NCBI RefSeq assembly: GCF_020740795.1
Contig: NC_067291.1
Location: 12,838,780 to 12,902,779 of the forward strand
Reading direction: 5' to 3'
Source: Apus apus
Lineage: Eukaryota; Chordata; Aves; Apodiformes; Apodidae
Length of the DNA stretch: 64,000 nucleotides
Positions 1 to 11,766 of this stretch are shown here, piece after piece. Both the position numbers and the translations under genes were made by a program. A model generated the notes under the pieces. It ran no database searches. It saw only the letters and a program-made list of their open reading frames with translations, and was not told where the DNA came from. Position 1 is the first letter of the stretch; every line of letters starts with the position of its first letter.

Positions 1-3000
1 CAAAGAGTTTTGGTGCTAACGTTAATCTGATTTCTAACATTCTCCTCTAAGCAGTCTGGAAGTCAGAAATGAAATTGAAATGTTAATTAGCAGTGTCTTC
101 TTTTAAGTCTCAAGGTTACCTTACTTTTGTATGCTGGGGCATTGGGATGCACTGAGTTTACAGCTACAGCTATGGCAAAAAAATATGTATTTTTTTTTTT
201 CTAAGTGAATACATGTGAACAGAGAAAAGACTCAGCTCATCAGGTGTGTCCCTGTGCAGCTAGGAATGAGCTAGAAGAGGGTGCCAAGACAGGTCAGGTC
301 TGGCTACCACACTGCTATTCCAACACCTAATTTTTGTTAGGTGTGGACTACCTGGGAATTATGTGGTATAAAGTTTGCCTGAATTACCTGTCTGAAGCCT
401 GACAGGGAAACCTGACAGATGATGGCTATGTGAGCATGTAACCTCTCAGGAATGTGCTAACTCAGTCTGTCTGAAGGCAGCACACCTAACACAGATGCAG
501 TCAAGTCCTGAAGACTGCAATGGAAAACACTTCTTAGGTTAAAAATTAATAAAGTACTGTAAAACATCATAACTTGCAAGTTTTTCTAAAATTCAAGTGT
601 TGGCACAAGCTGCCCACAAAAGCCTTATCATTGTATCACTGTTACCATTTTAAGGAAACCACTTTCAAGCACTGTGAATCTTCCTCTATTTTAGCACCCA
701 AGGACTCTGCCCTCATTAGCATGGCTTTTGCTCTGCTGGAGCGACACAAGCCCTGACCCTGCATGTTCCCTTTGGTCAGGAGTCTTTAGGGTTGGTTTGG
801 TTTTTTTTTGCTGCCCTCTGTTTCAGGGGGTAAACAGACTTGTACTTTAACTTGGTGTCTGCTTTTCTTTTTCCTATCATGAACTGTTTGCAAAACCAGT
901 GCCAAGACAACACAGGTTAAACATAGCAAAGGCAGCATTAGGAAGCACCCATCTCTTAGCTAAACAGAACTGACATCTCATGGGCATTGCTGGACCACAG
1001 CCAGGAGCCAGTTCTGGCCCCTCTGAGGTCTTCTAAGCACCACAAACTCACCCAACACAGAACACTGAGATATCTTTGGCTCACATAATTTCAGAGGTGC
1101 TGCAGTGCTGGTACAGCCAGGAGCAGAATAGGCTTGAATCCACCCTCAACTTCTGGCTGCAGGGTAAAAATATCCAGAGCAATGGATGTGAACTGGGACC
1201 ATTTGTGAGTTTCCTGCACCTTCTGGAAGTGGCCTTGTTCATGGGAGTCCAAAAGGTGACATACAACCTCCTGCTCCTCACATCAGTCTACGGGAGCTGG
1301 GCATCAGAAAAGCAGCAAGATGAATGGGCTGATATTTCATTATTAAAAAGAAGTATGTCAGGTCTTCTTAAAAAATTATGCACAAGTGTTCTGTTTGGGC
1401 ATGGCTCTGTTCTGGGCCAGGGACATCATCTTTGAGATCTCCAGGTCCTACTGACTGACAGTAACTACAGCTTCCACTGCTGTGAAATAACTTTTTAAAA
1501 GCACCCTTTCAAAAACAAACACACACACAGGCTAGGAATAATGTTGTTATTGATAAATGCACAGGTATTTTAACATATGAGATTCAGGTTTGCCAATGGA
1601 AAGGCAACTAGAATACTTTCTGGAGAGTCTAATGTTCAGATCTGTTCTACTTGACTGGTTTTTTTAAACTGGAATTAAACAAGACCTGACTGGCTTTCTA
1701 ATTTTGTTGTCTAACCAATCTGCTGATTAGTCTGGTTAACTATATAATTATTCCTTCAGCATGACTAATAGTTTTGTCATCACTATACAACTTGCAGTAA
1801 GGTTTAATTTCTTCTTTAGAAACAGCTGTAAACTGTCCTTTAGGGACTTATTTCTTAGCTACCCTTTAAGTAGTAATAAATTGAAGCCTGGAAATGGAAA
1901 ATTAATTAAAACAGTCTATAGCCTCTATCTTAACTTGCCAAAGATGTATTGTCCCATACAGTAATTAGCAACAAAGCAATAAACTGTGGTCCTTCAAGTC
2001 TGAAATCAGGGTTAGCACACCTGGCTTCAATCCAGATAAAACAGAATCAAAGTGAAAAGTGCTGGGATACAGGTGGTTACAAACATAAATGCTTTTCAAG
2101 TGGGCAAAATACCAACTTCAGAAAGAGATATTCCTCGGAAATGTACATGCAACAAATAATTATTGGAATAATGTCATTAGGTTGTGAGTTTTTTTGTAAT
2201 AGGCTGACAGTGTAGTGTTTTACCTTGCTTTACAGAAGTATTTATTAAGTCTTCTGACCACTTTTACCTTGAAAATCTCAGATCTTCAGGGCACTGCAGT
2301 ACTAAACTGCCTCTCAGACAAAAAAACTTCTGGAATATTTAACAGGCTCATTTGCTTCAAATGGTAGAACTGTATTAAAGACCTGCAGTTCCAGCCATTC
2401 CAGAGGTAATCACCTTCTCTGCTAATATTCACAGATACCATCTGTCTGAAAGCATTCTGTTGGACAGAGTCCTACACCTCTTACTGGAGGAAAAATTCCA
2501 CTCTTTTCCAATCCACTGATCAAACTTTTTCATCATACATTTTTCTCTAAGCTCCCTTCCCCTGTTCCAGGCTGATGTTCTCATTCATATTGCCCACGAT
2601 CATCTTATAACCACCTCCCCAAGGGAGAACATAAAGAAGGTATGGCAAAATAACCCTTATCCTGGTTCCAAAGCTTCCTAAAGCATCTGAGGCAACCAAG
2701 ATCTCTTTAGTGAAATGCACAGGAACTGTTTTCTTTAGAGGAGCAATCAACATCATCCTTTCATTAAATACCCTCCTGTTGTTGGTCTAAAGTGTACCCG
2801 AGAGGGGACAGACAAACTGACTGCTTGCCAGAAGGAGTGATATTGGTCCCAGAGCAATGGAAATTTTCCTCAACATAAAGCCAAACCTCAAGCCAAAGTT
2901 ACTACAGTTCATGGACATCCTAACAAGCATGGACCTTGTTTGAAAAAAGCTGAGGAGAGGTTATGATCCTTGGGAGCAAGCCAGGTGGAATCCATCATTT

Positions 3001-3601
3001 CCCAAGCCGATCATGCAGGGACACAATCCCTGCAGGAATCCAGGACAAAGACTAGAACTGCTCAGCATCCTAGGGCTTCTGCCAAGGCAGAGATACAGAG
3101 CCCCATTCTGCTGTCACTGCTCAAGGGAAGCCCCCGTGGTGCTCAACAGGAATTTCACTGCTGACCCCAGAACTTGAGCCATGGCTTTGCTTCTAAGTGC
3201 ATTTGCTTATTGCTGTGTAAGAACTGTATTGCAGCTTACTGCCTCCTGACATCTCCTCTGTGCTTCCCTCAAACTCTGAGGCCACATCCTCACCAAGTCC
3301 TCAGCGTATATAACCTCGTAATGCTGCACCAGCTAAAGAGCAATGTTCTGGATTTCCTGGGTACAAGGTGAAATCTTCCTCTAACACTGATTTTTTAACG
3401 TATGTCATAAGATACCTTCGCATTTTACCAGCTTAATAAAAACAAAACAAAACAAAGCATTGAAATTGTCTCTGTGGTATGCACTAATGTAACATGCACT
3501 GCTGCTTGGAAATTTTTGCTCTAGGATAAATCTCTCATCGCTTCAATAACCTTCACAAACTTGCACATGTACCAGCATGCATTCCTGCTTTCCTTACTCA
3601 C
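1..3601. other. No gene recognised (expected site of the relic's C-terminal exons)
   Basis: The downstream CEMIP-family exons should lie here on the minus strand if intron sizes were ordinary. I could not find FFGKPGPWF, FHDIDGSV, NYLIRHP, QYQPVV or KGYTIHW counterparts. The open frames at 1076-1435 (+), 1081-1281 (-) and 2547-2756 (-) match nothing I know. Confidence 0.6.
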
Positions 3602-3779
3602 ACTTTTCTCCATCAGGACTTCCGACACATTATTCTGGGAACTTATCTGCCAGGAGTTTTTGATGAAGAACCCGATGGCACTTGAGTATCTGTCAGTGAT
3701 TGGGGTGAACTTCTTGAAAGTGCATTTTGCCATCCTGACAGACCCATCATAAATCTGGAATCCACGAATAGGGAACATC
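3602..3779 (-). pseudogene. CEMIP2-type relic, exon n (intact frame, last exon found)
   Basis: The acceptor is TCTCACAG and the donor AGT/GTGAGT. All 59 codons are open: MFPIRGFQIYDGSVRMAKCT, FKKFTPITDRYSSAIGFFIK, NSWQISSQNNVSEVLMEKS. It is much closer to CEMIP2 (FPIRGFQIYDG, DRYSSAIGF, KNSWQI) than to CEMIP (FPIRGIQLYDG, NNAWQ). The next family exon (FFGKPGPWF, FHDIDGSV) was not found between here and position 1. Confidence 0.93.
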
Positions 3780-5612
3780 CTGTGAGATTTAAAAACAAAC
3801 ACAACCCTGTGTTAAAAGTTTGGTTAAACTCCGAGTCTTCTCCTGAAGGCACAAAAAGATATTAACAAGCAGCTAAACCACCTTTCCTTTCCCAAAACTG
3901 GGATCTGGATGCTCATTGCTCATCCCAGTTAATGAAAGGTGAAACTCAACTGAACATCCTCTACAGAATAAGGCTTAAAGGCCAAAAAAATTACAGCTTG
4001 ACTAAGGCTTTCAGCTGGCATAAAGCAGTTCTAAACCCTTGTCTCCAGCAACCCAGGGGTTCATCAGCATGAGGAAGCCCCAAAGGGGCAGCATTGCCAT
4101 CAGGTTTCCTATTCCAGGGTAGATGGGTCTCTCAGGAAAGCATCAGCACGACTGAAAAACTTGTATCAGACTCCCTGAAGGCAACAGTGTCTCCTTGAAA
4201 GCCACTGCAGCAGTTTCTCCTCTCCATACAAACCCCTTCACACAAGACCCCTGGGACCCAATCCACAGCATTCCATACAGAAAAGCTGTTTCTGCAGCAT
4301 CGATCCATGGACAAGTTGTCAAGACATGAACGTTGAAGGAGATGCTGCTGGAGTCACGGGTAAGGACCTGCCCTTTCCATGGTTTGTTTTGAGAAGGAGC
4401 CAAGTTTTCCTTGGCCCCAGTTGTGTTTGATTAAAGCGTGGCTTGCACCAGCCTCACAGATGGTAACGAGGCTGGCGAGTAGTGGCCCGGAGGGGTAAGT
4501 CACTGCTTACCCAGTCCAGGAAGAGCTGTTCAGACATGAAAGCCACAAAGTGGACAACCCAGGAGCACACAGGCTCTCTCCAGCTTGGAGGTCACTGAGG
4601 CCCAGATTCTCTCCCAGCCCTGATGTTTTTTCTCACTGTTTGGCTCCAGAGATCCAGAAACACTTCGCCAGTCAGAAACACCAGGCTTAGTGTTTCTTGA
4701 CCAAATAATTCTTCAATTTCCAGAGCTGTTATCCCAGCAGTTGGGAACCCCCATCTCCCATTTTACACTGTGGCATAATGAGAGGACAGATTTGCTCCTT
4801 TCCAAGAGAACATTGCTTAATAAAGTCACAGATTATTAGAGCTTGTTTGAACTGCAAAGGAGTATTTTTGCAATTGCAATTAAAATTAAAAAAACACTGA
4901 TAATAATAGAGGATAGCTCTGATTATTCTTGCTGTCCCACACAGATCCCATTGCCACTTATGGCTGAGATGTGTAGTCAGGGCTGAGTGATGGCATGTCT
5001 GCTGAGTACTGTTTATTCCTTAGTTTTATAATCCTCATACAGGGATTCATGTTTGGTGAGCAACACCAAAACCTTACATTAGGGCAGAACTTACACCTTG
5101 CTATGGGGACGCAGGTAGGCACCGTGGTTGTTAGGCAGGAGGTTGTGCTGCTGCCAAACTACAAAACAACATACGGCTATTGAAAGAAAAATGAAGTGCA
5201 ATAATGGAAAATGGTTTCTCCTTTTTCAAACTGGCCGTGTTTGCCCAGATATGCCAACAGGAGGGAGGGTGGCAAGGTGTCTGGGAGCTGCTCCAGCAGC
5301 CCAGCACTGCGCTAGTGACGCACCACGCAGAAGCCATTTGGTATCTCTCAGAATCTCTAATCCATTCTCCAGTGACTAATAAATGAAGCAGAAAATTAAA
5401 TCAAACATATTTAGCTGAGAATACTCTCAAGATGTTGGCCTGAAGGGTGAGTTTATTTGGATGCTTATTATTTCTGGCCTGTGCAATAATTTAAACACCC
5501 ATTATAAATTACTCATTGGTAGTCATAGTAATTCCTGAGGCTTTTCTTTTAGTTTATGTGAAAAAAAAAACAAACCACACCAACAAGAAGAAATGGCAGA
5601 AAAATAACTCAC

Positions 5613-5763
5613 TTGTTTCTGGGCAGTGTTCTGTATTCCCCAGTCCCTTTTCCCCAGTAGCTGTTTTGGCTTCCCTGAGACCCAAAGTTGCTGCTTTCTC
5701 CAACACAAATGGAGCACGTGACTTCCAGGCTGGAGCCTTCATCTGTCAGGAAACACCCATCAA
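5613..5763 (-). pseudogene. CEMIP2-type relic, exon m
   Basis: The acceptor is TGCCTGTAG and the donor AA/GTGAGT. It reads DGCFLTDEGSSLEVTCSICV, GESSNFGSQGSQNSYWGK and EYRTLPRNK, matching DGSFPSDEGSSQEVSESLFVGES and RTLPRN. One extra T at the 5' end (5763) throws it out of phase with the preceding micro-exon. About four residues are missing before RTLPRN. Confidence 0.88.
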
Positions 5764-5978
5764 CTACAGGCAAAGAAACACGAGGTAACTATGCAACACA
5801 GCACAACTGATTAATTCTTTACTTTAACTCCACGACAAATGTAGCAAAATTTCTCTCTTAAATTGGCATAACAGCCTGCTTTAAAATCTCTCTAGAAACC
5901 AGGAAGTTGATGCTGAGGTAGTTTATTGCTCGGGCATCAGTAATACAGGTAACTTTGGATAAAACTAGCTCTACATTT

Positions 5979-6016
5979 ATATATATGTGTGTGTGTGTGC
6001 CTGTATATATATATAT
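5979..6016. repeat. (TA)n(TG)n(TA)n microsatellite
   Basis: A short TA run, TG repeats at about 5986-5999, then TA repeats at 6004-6016, in the relic's intron between exons m and l. Confidence 0.95.
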
Positions 6017-6600
6017 TTATGAAATTATAAATAAATATTGCTCTATACTAAATTGCTCTATAAGTTTTTAGCTACATCCTGGAAGCAAGAGCCAAATACT
6101 ACTGATTCTCATTGCCTGCAGTGAGCTTTGGATACGGCACATTTTTGCAGGTCTTTTGCAAAAGGGATCAAGACAAGAGCATGGTTGACACCAGCAGAGG
6201 AGGAAGGAGACCTGCTGTGTCACCTCGTGTGACCATCCCAGCCACCCTGTCTCAGCAGCACACGAGCTACAGGCAATGCTGCTACACTGGACTAGAGCAG
6301 AACAAAAGTCTTCCTAAAGGCAGAGCCAGATGTTCAGTCTACTGGTTCAGGAACTACCATCCAAAGGGAAATACTCAGCAATTATGATGTATTCCCCAGG
6401 CATGCTGAGACAAAGAGAATGAAAAACTAAATTGCCCCTTGTATTAACAGCTGCATGGGGAAGACTTGATGTGGTCTGGGAGGGAAACATGAGGTTTTCT
6501 CATGTTTTACAGGAATTACCAAGGGAGTGTCTCAGCTTCCATTCTTGTGCCTTTTGTGCTGGGGGGAAAAATGGGAAGAAGGCCCACGTTAAGAAGTTAC

Positions 6601-6628
6601 CTTGCCAGAGTGAGTCGAGCTCCATTAT
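6601..6628 (-). pseudogene. CEMIP2-type relic, exon l (28-nt micro-exon)
   Basis: The acceptor is GGTTTTCAG and the donor AAG/GTAACT. The 28 nt read (D)NGARLTLA, matching the family DNGIGLTFAS/DNGIGLTLAS motif in the phase required by the preceding exon. The short length is supported by the homology on both sides. Confidence 0.8.
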
Positions 6629-6724
6629 CTGAAAACCTGAGACAGAAGAAACACAAAAGGTGTAAATGACAAGGAATTTCTGCAGTGAATTTGGCCTACA
6701 GACCCCTTTATATCTGCCACATAT

Positions 6725-6864
6725 CCTGATATCCTGAATTGCTGAAAATAATGTCACCACCTCTTGTTCAGGCCCCATGGACATTATTTTTTAAAACAAT
6801 AAGACCATCGATCACAGCAGGAACTCGTGGTTTCTCAGGATCAGCATCCTGATGTGGACAAAAC
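6725..6864 (-). pseudogene. CEMIP2-type relic, exon k (nonsense codon and dead splice donor)
   Basis: The acceptor is GCTTCAG. It reads FCPHQDADPEKPRVPAVIDG, LIVLKNNVHGA, then TGA at 6770-6768 where the family has Trp (GAW.RGGD), then TRGGDIIFSNS in the same frame. The homologous exon end falls at CAGG/ATATGT, where a normal donor would be GTATGT. The +1 base (6724) is A on the transcript strand instead of G. Confidence 0.9.
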
Positions 6865-8203
6865 CTGAAGCAAGGAGATTAGTTAACATGGCACAGAAGA
6901 CACAGGAACTATCCACAGGTGGAGGAGGTCATGCCTGACAGAGATTGTTTGCTTTCCAAATATCAGCATGATGGGCCTAAAGAGGTGATATACCTGGATC
7001 AGAGTCAGGCTATCACCTTGATTTCACCTACAAAGCAGAAGACCAGAGATATTCCCAAGGCTGAAATTCTGGCCCCAGCGAAATCAGCAGCAGATACCTC
7101 ACTACACTTCAGTGGGCCCACAGCTTAATTTGATTCAGTGTGATTTAAGGCATAGAAAACATTTTTCCCAAGTCATTTGGGTCCTTTTGTAATAGTCCTT
7201 ACAAGGCCCACTGAGAATCACTGGATTGATGCTAGAGAAGCAAGTAGGTGCTTTCAAGAATCTCATTCAGCAAAGATAACAGAGTAACTGGAGCTGCTTT
7301 CCCTGCATGTACACACCAAACTTCCATGTGCTTCTGTCTCTGCTGAAAGAGAAGCTGTCATATGGAAAAAGGGTTCCCTCTAGGAACTGGGCACTCCTCA
7401 GTGACTTGCAGGCTAATTCTTGCCATGCTGGCTGTTAATGATAGATTTGTGCCTTGTCTGGAAAAAATCACCATTCTGTTCTCTGCATCAACTTTCACCT
7501 CTACTTTTTCCAGCTGATGTACTGAGGAACGTGTCTCCTTAGTGGCCAAGGGGGTGACCCTGGCAGGAAAGGCTCACAAAGGGACCCTAAGTCACCCTTT
7601 CCTTTCAGCCATATGGGAGCACCATAGGTGGCATTGACAGGGTATGATGGAGGAGGAGGAGGAAAAAAGCCAAGGCTTGACTCAGGAGCAGTGGCTGATT
7701 TCTGCCACATCTCCTCATGGAGCCCCATAAGGCTGAAGCAAGCAAGAAAATTACCTTAATTCAACAGCTTTCACTCTACCAAAGGAAGCTCAGAGTTTTC
7801 AAAGCAGCTGACAAAAAGCTTTGAGGCTACTTTATTTTCCTCATTAACCCTAAACCAATCTCAGCAGTCTCTTACATCATCTTTCTATGATCTTCTAAGT
7901 AATTAACAAGAAATGTTGGAGCTTACAAACCCACTAATGGACAAACAGGATCTGGATCCCCCCTCACATGCTTAACTGCTTAGTCCTCATAACCCCAAGT
8001 GCATGTGTCTCATTTTTGGTCAGCAATAACACAAACAACCCAGCTCATAGCCATTAAGTATTTGCCTCTGCACATCAGAGATAGCTTGGGTAGTTTTTTT
8101 CAGATGCTGCAGCCATAATGAGGCATTAATGATCTGCTAAACACAATCCAGAAGCCAAGCAGCAATGCAGCTATCCAAAATAAGCCATATAGCATGTGCT
8201 TAC

Positions 8204-8289
8204 CTGGCGTTATCCACAGTAAGATACTCCCTGGGATCTTCAGTGCTGGCTCTCATTGTCTTTACTCCTTTCCCAATAAACAAGCCAGC
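8204..8289 (-). pseudogene. CEMIP2-type relic, exon j (open)
   Basis: The acceptor is CATTTTCAG and the donor AG/GTAAGC. It reads AGLFIGKGVKTMRASTEDPR, EYLTVDNAR, matching AGLFIDKGVKTTNSSAADPR and EYLCLDNSAR of CEMIP2. No internal lesion is seen. Confidence 0.92.
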
Positions 8290-9307
8290 CTGAAAATGCA
8301 CGTGACTCCCATTATTTTAACAGACCACCCAGCAGAAACCAGAGGTCCCAGATTTTTATCTATGAACATGGGCAGCCAGCACGTGCAGGCAAAGCCAGCG
8401 GCCACAGCCTGGGCCTTCTCTTCCCTTTTGGTGTCACTTGGCCCTGCTCAGGGTGACATGAGCATAGGATGCTGCTGGCTGAAGTCAAGACAGAGCCTGC
8501 CCTGACACGTGTTTTGCATCAGCATCTCGGGCTGCCTGCTGATCCAAAGCAAGGCACTGAACTCCCACTCTCTCTCTCCCTCAAAGAAAGCAATAAGAGG
8601 CTCTGCCAAGCTCATGATAACTTTTTGGAAAAAGAGTGTTGTTAAGAAGTAAGGCTTTAAATAAAGAGTGATGAGTCCCCTGATAGTCCAAAGAGAACAA
8701 GAGCCCCTGTAGCTAAGTTAAAGACTTTGGGCTAGAGCAGCACCTGCCATGGACCAAGAAGCAAAATATACAGAGCATGGAGAAGAGCACTGATTTCCAT
8801 CTAGTCTCCTGAGAATGAAGTTTAAAATGCTTTTTACACCTTACAGGTTACGTTTTCATGTCAACAGTGTATTGGTGGGAAAGTGTTTTTCTTGGAACTA
8901 CCCTTGAAATTTTGGTCTAAGTTTTCAGAGGTGATGAACAGGCTCTGGCACAAACAGCTTTTTCTCATCCCCCTACAGCCTGGTACTGCTGTGGCCAACT
9001 GCAGTGCTCACCGTCCTGCCTGTCATTCCATAAGTCTCACTCACGTAGTAGGTGTACCTATGGCCTGAGCACATCCCCTCTAACATACCCAGCCAAAGCA
9101 CCTGAAAGGGGAGCCCCATCCTTCTCAGCTTCCTCTTTGATCATTAGAAAGAGCATCAGCCCCAAAAGTTGATTGTCTCTTGATATAGTTAAAAGACCTC
9201 TATCAAAATGTGAGACTTCCTTTATCGCCTGAGTTCAGAGCACCACACATATCAGCCCTAAACCACACTATTTTCTTGATAGTGACTTGTAAAAGTCATC
9301 CACTTAC

Positions 9308-9435
9308 CTTGAAATCGGAGTAAACAGTTGTTGTAAAAGACCCCCAGGGGGGTATGTTCAGCCTGTCCCCTCTGGATATTGCCCCTCAGACTGTTCAGTT
9401 GGAACCCGATGGAAGATGTACCATATCCCAACATC
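9308..9435 (-). pseudogene. CEMIP2-type relic, exon i (two frameshifts)
   Basis: The acceptor is CTTTTAG and the donor AAG/GTAAGT. It reads DVGIWYIFHRVPTEQSEGQY, PEG, then shifts by an extra base near 9364. The unshifted frame hits TGA at 9360-9358. The next frame gives QAEHTPLGVFYNN. A further 2-nt loss near 9317 is needed to reach SDFK and the phase of the next exon. The match is to the AGIWYLFHKEPTGE and TPLGIFYNN segments. Confidence 0.9.
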
Positions 9436-10068
9436 CTAAAAGGCACAAGGAGGTCTGAGAAATGGAACACTACAACTAACGGTCTAGGTTATCTGGGAGA
9501 CTTTGGGTTTCCCACTGTGCTGGGCAGATTTCTAACCTGAGCCAGTCAAACATGTGAATCCCAGGGTACACACATCAGTCCATGCTCTTACACCTCTCAA
9601 CTGACCCTTGGGCACAGACACTGGGCCCCTGGGTTACACACAGGTTTTAAGAATGCATGTGTCGTGGGTGAAATTCGGGTGATTTATTAGCACATGAAGC
9701 CTTCTCTATACAGGCACATTAAACACAAGCATGATTTGGATAAACATCAGAGATAAAACCAAGGAGAGAGTATATATTTAAATATATAAAAATAAAGTGT
9801 TATTGGGCATTTCACTATTAACTACCAATAAAAATCAACATCTGCTAAGAGACACCACACACCATTTCCAGCCACACTGTGAGAGAAATCAGTGGAAGAA
9901 CTGTGGGTAAATAACTGTCCTTAAGAGAGATGAAGGTTGCAGAAATACTTATCCAAATTGTACAATGACTAGCTAAAAATTAATTGCTCTCACTCTAATG
10001 ACATCAATAGGAGTTGAATATATGGGAACTGGAGGCAAAATGTAGCTCTTGCTGTTACATGGTTTTAC

Positions 10069-10138
10069 CTGAGCACCAGCTGCTGCGTTCTCTATTAAGT
10101 TGTTGTTTGGATCTGAAATCCAGAATGTGCTGACAGCC
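10069..10138 (-). pseudogene. CEMIP2-type relic, exon h (70 nt, open)
   Basis: The acceptor is ATTTTTCAG and the donor CAG/GTAAAA. It reads AVSTFWISDPNNNLIENAAA, then GAQ. This nearly matches the family AVSTFWIAHPNNNLINNAAAG block. Phases agree with both neighbours and no lesion is seen. Confidence 0.92.
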
Positions 10139-11561
10139 CTGAAAAATCAAAATCAAAATGATCCTAAGCAGTCACTGAACAGGAAGGGATACACTTTCAT
10201 AGCACTGCACTGGACTTGAGCCACAACTCTCCTGTCGACTTTAAAACTCCACACAACCTCTTAATGATACTCTTTAAGGGAAAAAAAAACCCAACCAAAA
10301 ACATCTAGTGATGTCAGACACGTTCATTTATGGAGCCACATGCTGAACCTATTGTAAATTATATGAGACCGTTAACACAAAATCCATGTTCTGTTAAATG
10401 CAGCTTAAGGAAACTCAATGTCATCTTCTTTTAATTTTTTTAGTTAAGCAGCTTTGAAAAATGTCTGAGAAGTGAACTTCTGGTTGTTTTTTTGGAAGTT
10501 CAAGGGCAATGGCAGGAGGTAAAAGATTCTCCATGGGTTTACAGAGCTTCTATGTGGAAAACAAATGTCCCTGCAAGCCACAAATGGCTCGTTAAATAGG
10601 AGATTAAGAAGAAGTTATTTTGACATTTGCTTAAATAAGGAGTTTTTTCTTCAGAGGGAAGATCAGCAGTGACACAAACAGAAGCCAGATAACAGCTACT
10701 AAAAGATGATCATTTGTCATCTTACTTTATGTGATAAAAATCTTTTGCAGTAATAAAGACCATATGTAAAAACACTGTAAATCTTCTCATGATCATACAA
10801 ATTAATCTGATCGTTCTAAGCAGGAAATATCAATATTTTTTAATCCACCTTAACTCTTAAATAATAAAGAATCCACACTCCTTTGCATAAACGGAACCAC
10901 TAAATAAGTGCAAAATAAATTGGTATTAACTGTACCATCAACCTTCACTGAGTGCCCATGTTACAGCTCATAGGACTCCAGAACAGAATCTAACTTTGCT
11001 CAGCTATATCAGGATATTCTTTATTGTTAAATGATGCTGACTGTAGTTTATGCCAATCTTTGCATTCTCACTAAATCTCCTGATGTACTCCAGATATCCA
11101 TGCACTGTTGACCCAATTTACTCTAGGTGCTCCAGCCCCAATTCAGCCCTGGTGAAAAAAAAAGCCAAAACCTCCCTTTGTAGCAAGTGAGATTTTTGCC
11201 AGCCTATAGAAGGGCTGAAGCAACTTGCATTTATCACACAGATTCCATGGAGCCTTCAATATAAAAAGAAGCGAAAGGGGGTCAGAAATCAGCAAAGTAC
11301 TCTGACATATTTAGGATTCTCAGGAAAGAGCGACAGGAATAACCAGCAGCAAACAATACTTGCTTAGGATTCATGTAGGTGTTAACAGGTACCTTCACAA
11401 AGAAAACACTGTTAAGTAGCTAAATGATTTAAAAATTAAAAATGGGTGAAAAAAAGCTACTAGTTTTAATTTAATGAAAAAGCACCATTTGAAAGATTCA
11501 CCCAGCTAAAAAAACATACAATGTAGGTGCAAAACCTGACTCCAGACCCTGCAGCACTGAC

Positions 11562-11766
11562 CTGCAGTGGGTGCTGGGCACGGGAAGGTGGTCCCCGTAG
11601 AGGTGGCTGCAGATGGCCGGGCACACGACCTGGCTGCCATCCCATGGCAGCACCGTCCCCTGCCTCCTCAGGAGGCCCAAGTTGTGATGAACCTGTTGAA
11701 TTGCTCCGTCCCATCTTCGAGGAAGAAACAGTGCCCCAGAGCGTCATAGCCAATAGTGTCTCCTAC
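11562..11766 (-). pseudogene. CEMIP2-type relic, exon g (frameshift)
   Basis: The acceptor is TTTTTTCCCAG and the donor AG/GTCAGT. It opens VGDTIGYDALGHCFFLEDGT, then one base is missing near 11690-11702. The uncorrected frame stops at TGA 11670-11668. The other frame continues VHHNLGLLRRQGTVLPWDGS and YGDHLPVPSTHCR, matching FHNLGLLTKPGTLLPTDR and NYIPVPATDCM of CEMIP2. Confidence 0.92.

Noticed and set aside
1076-1435. 119-codon plus-strand frame, with a 66-codon minus-strand overlap, as C-terminal CEMIP exons
   Set aside because: I compared both strands with the expected QYQPVV and KGYTIHW blocks. Only a few scattered residues agree, no better than chance.
2547-2756. 69-codon minus-strand frame as an exon
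   Set aside because: It does not match any part of CEMIP or CEMIP2, and no convincing splice sites flank it.
6500-6784. 94-codon minus-strand open frame taken as a separate gene
   Set aside because: It joins parts of exons k and l and the intron between them in a frame that does not carry the family homology.
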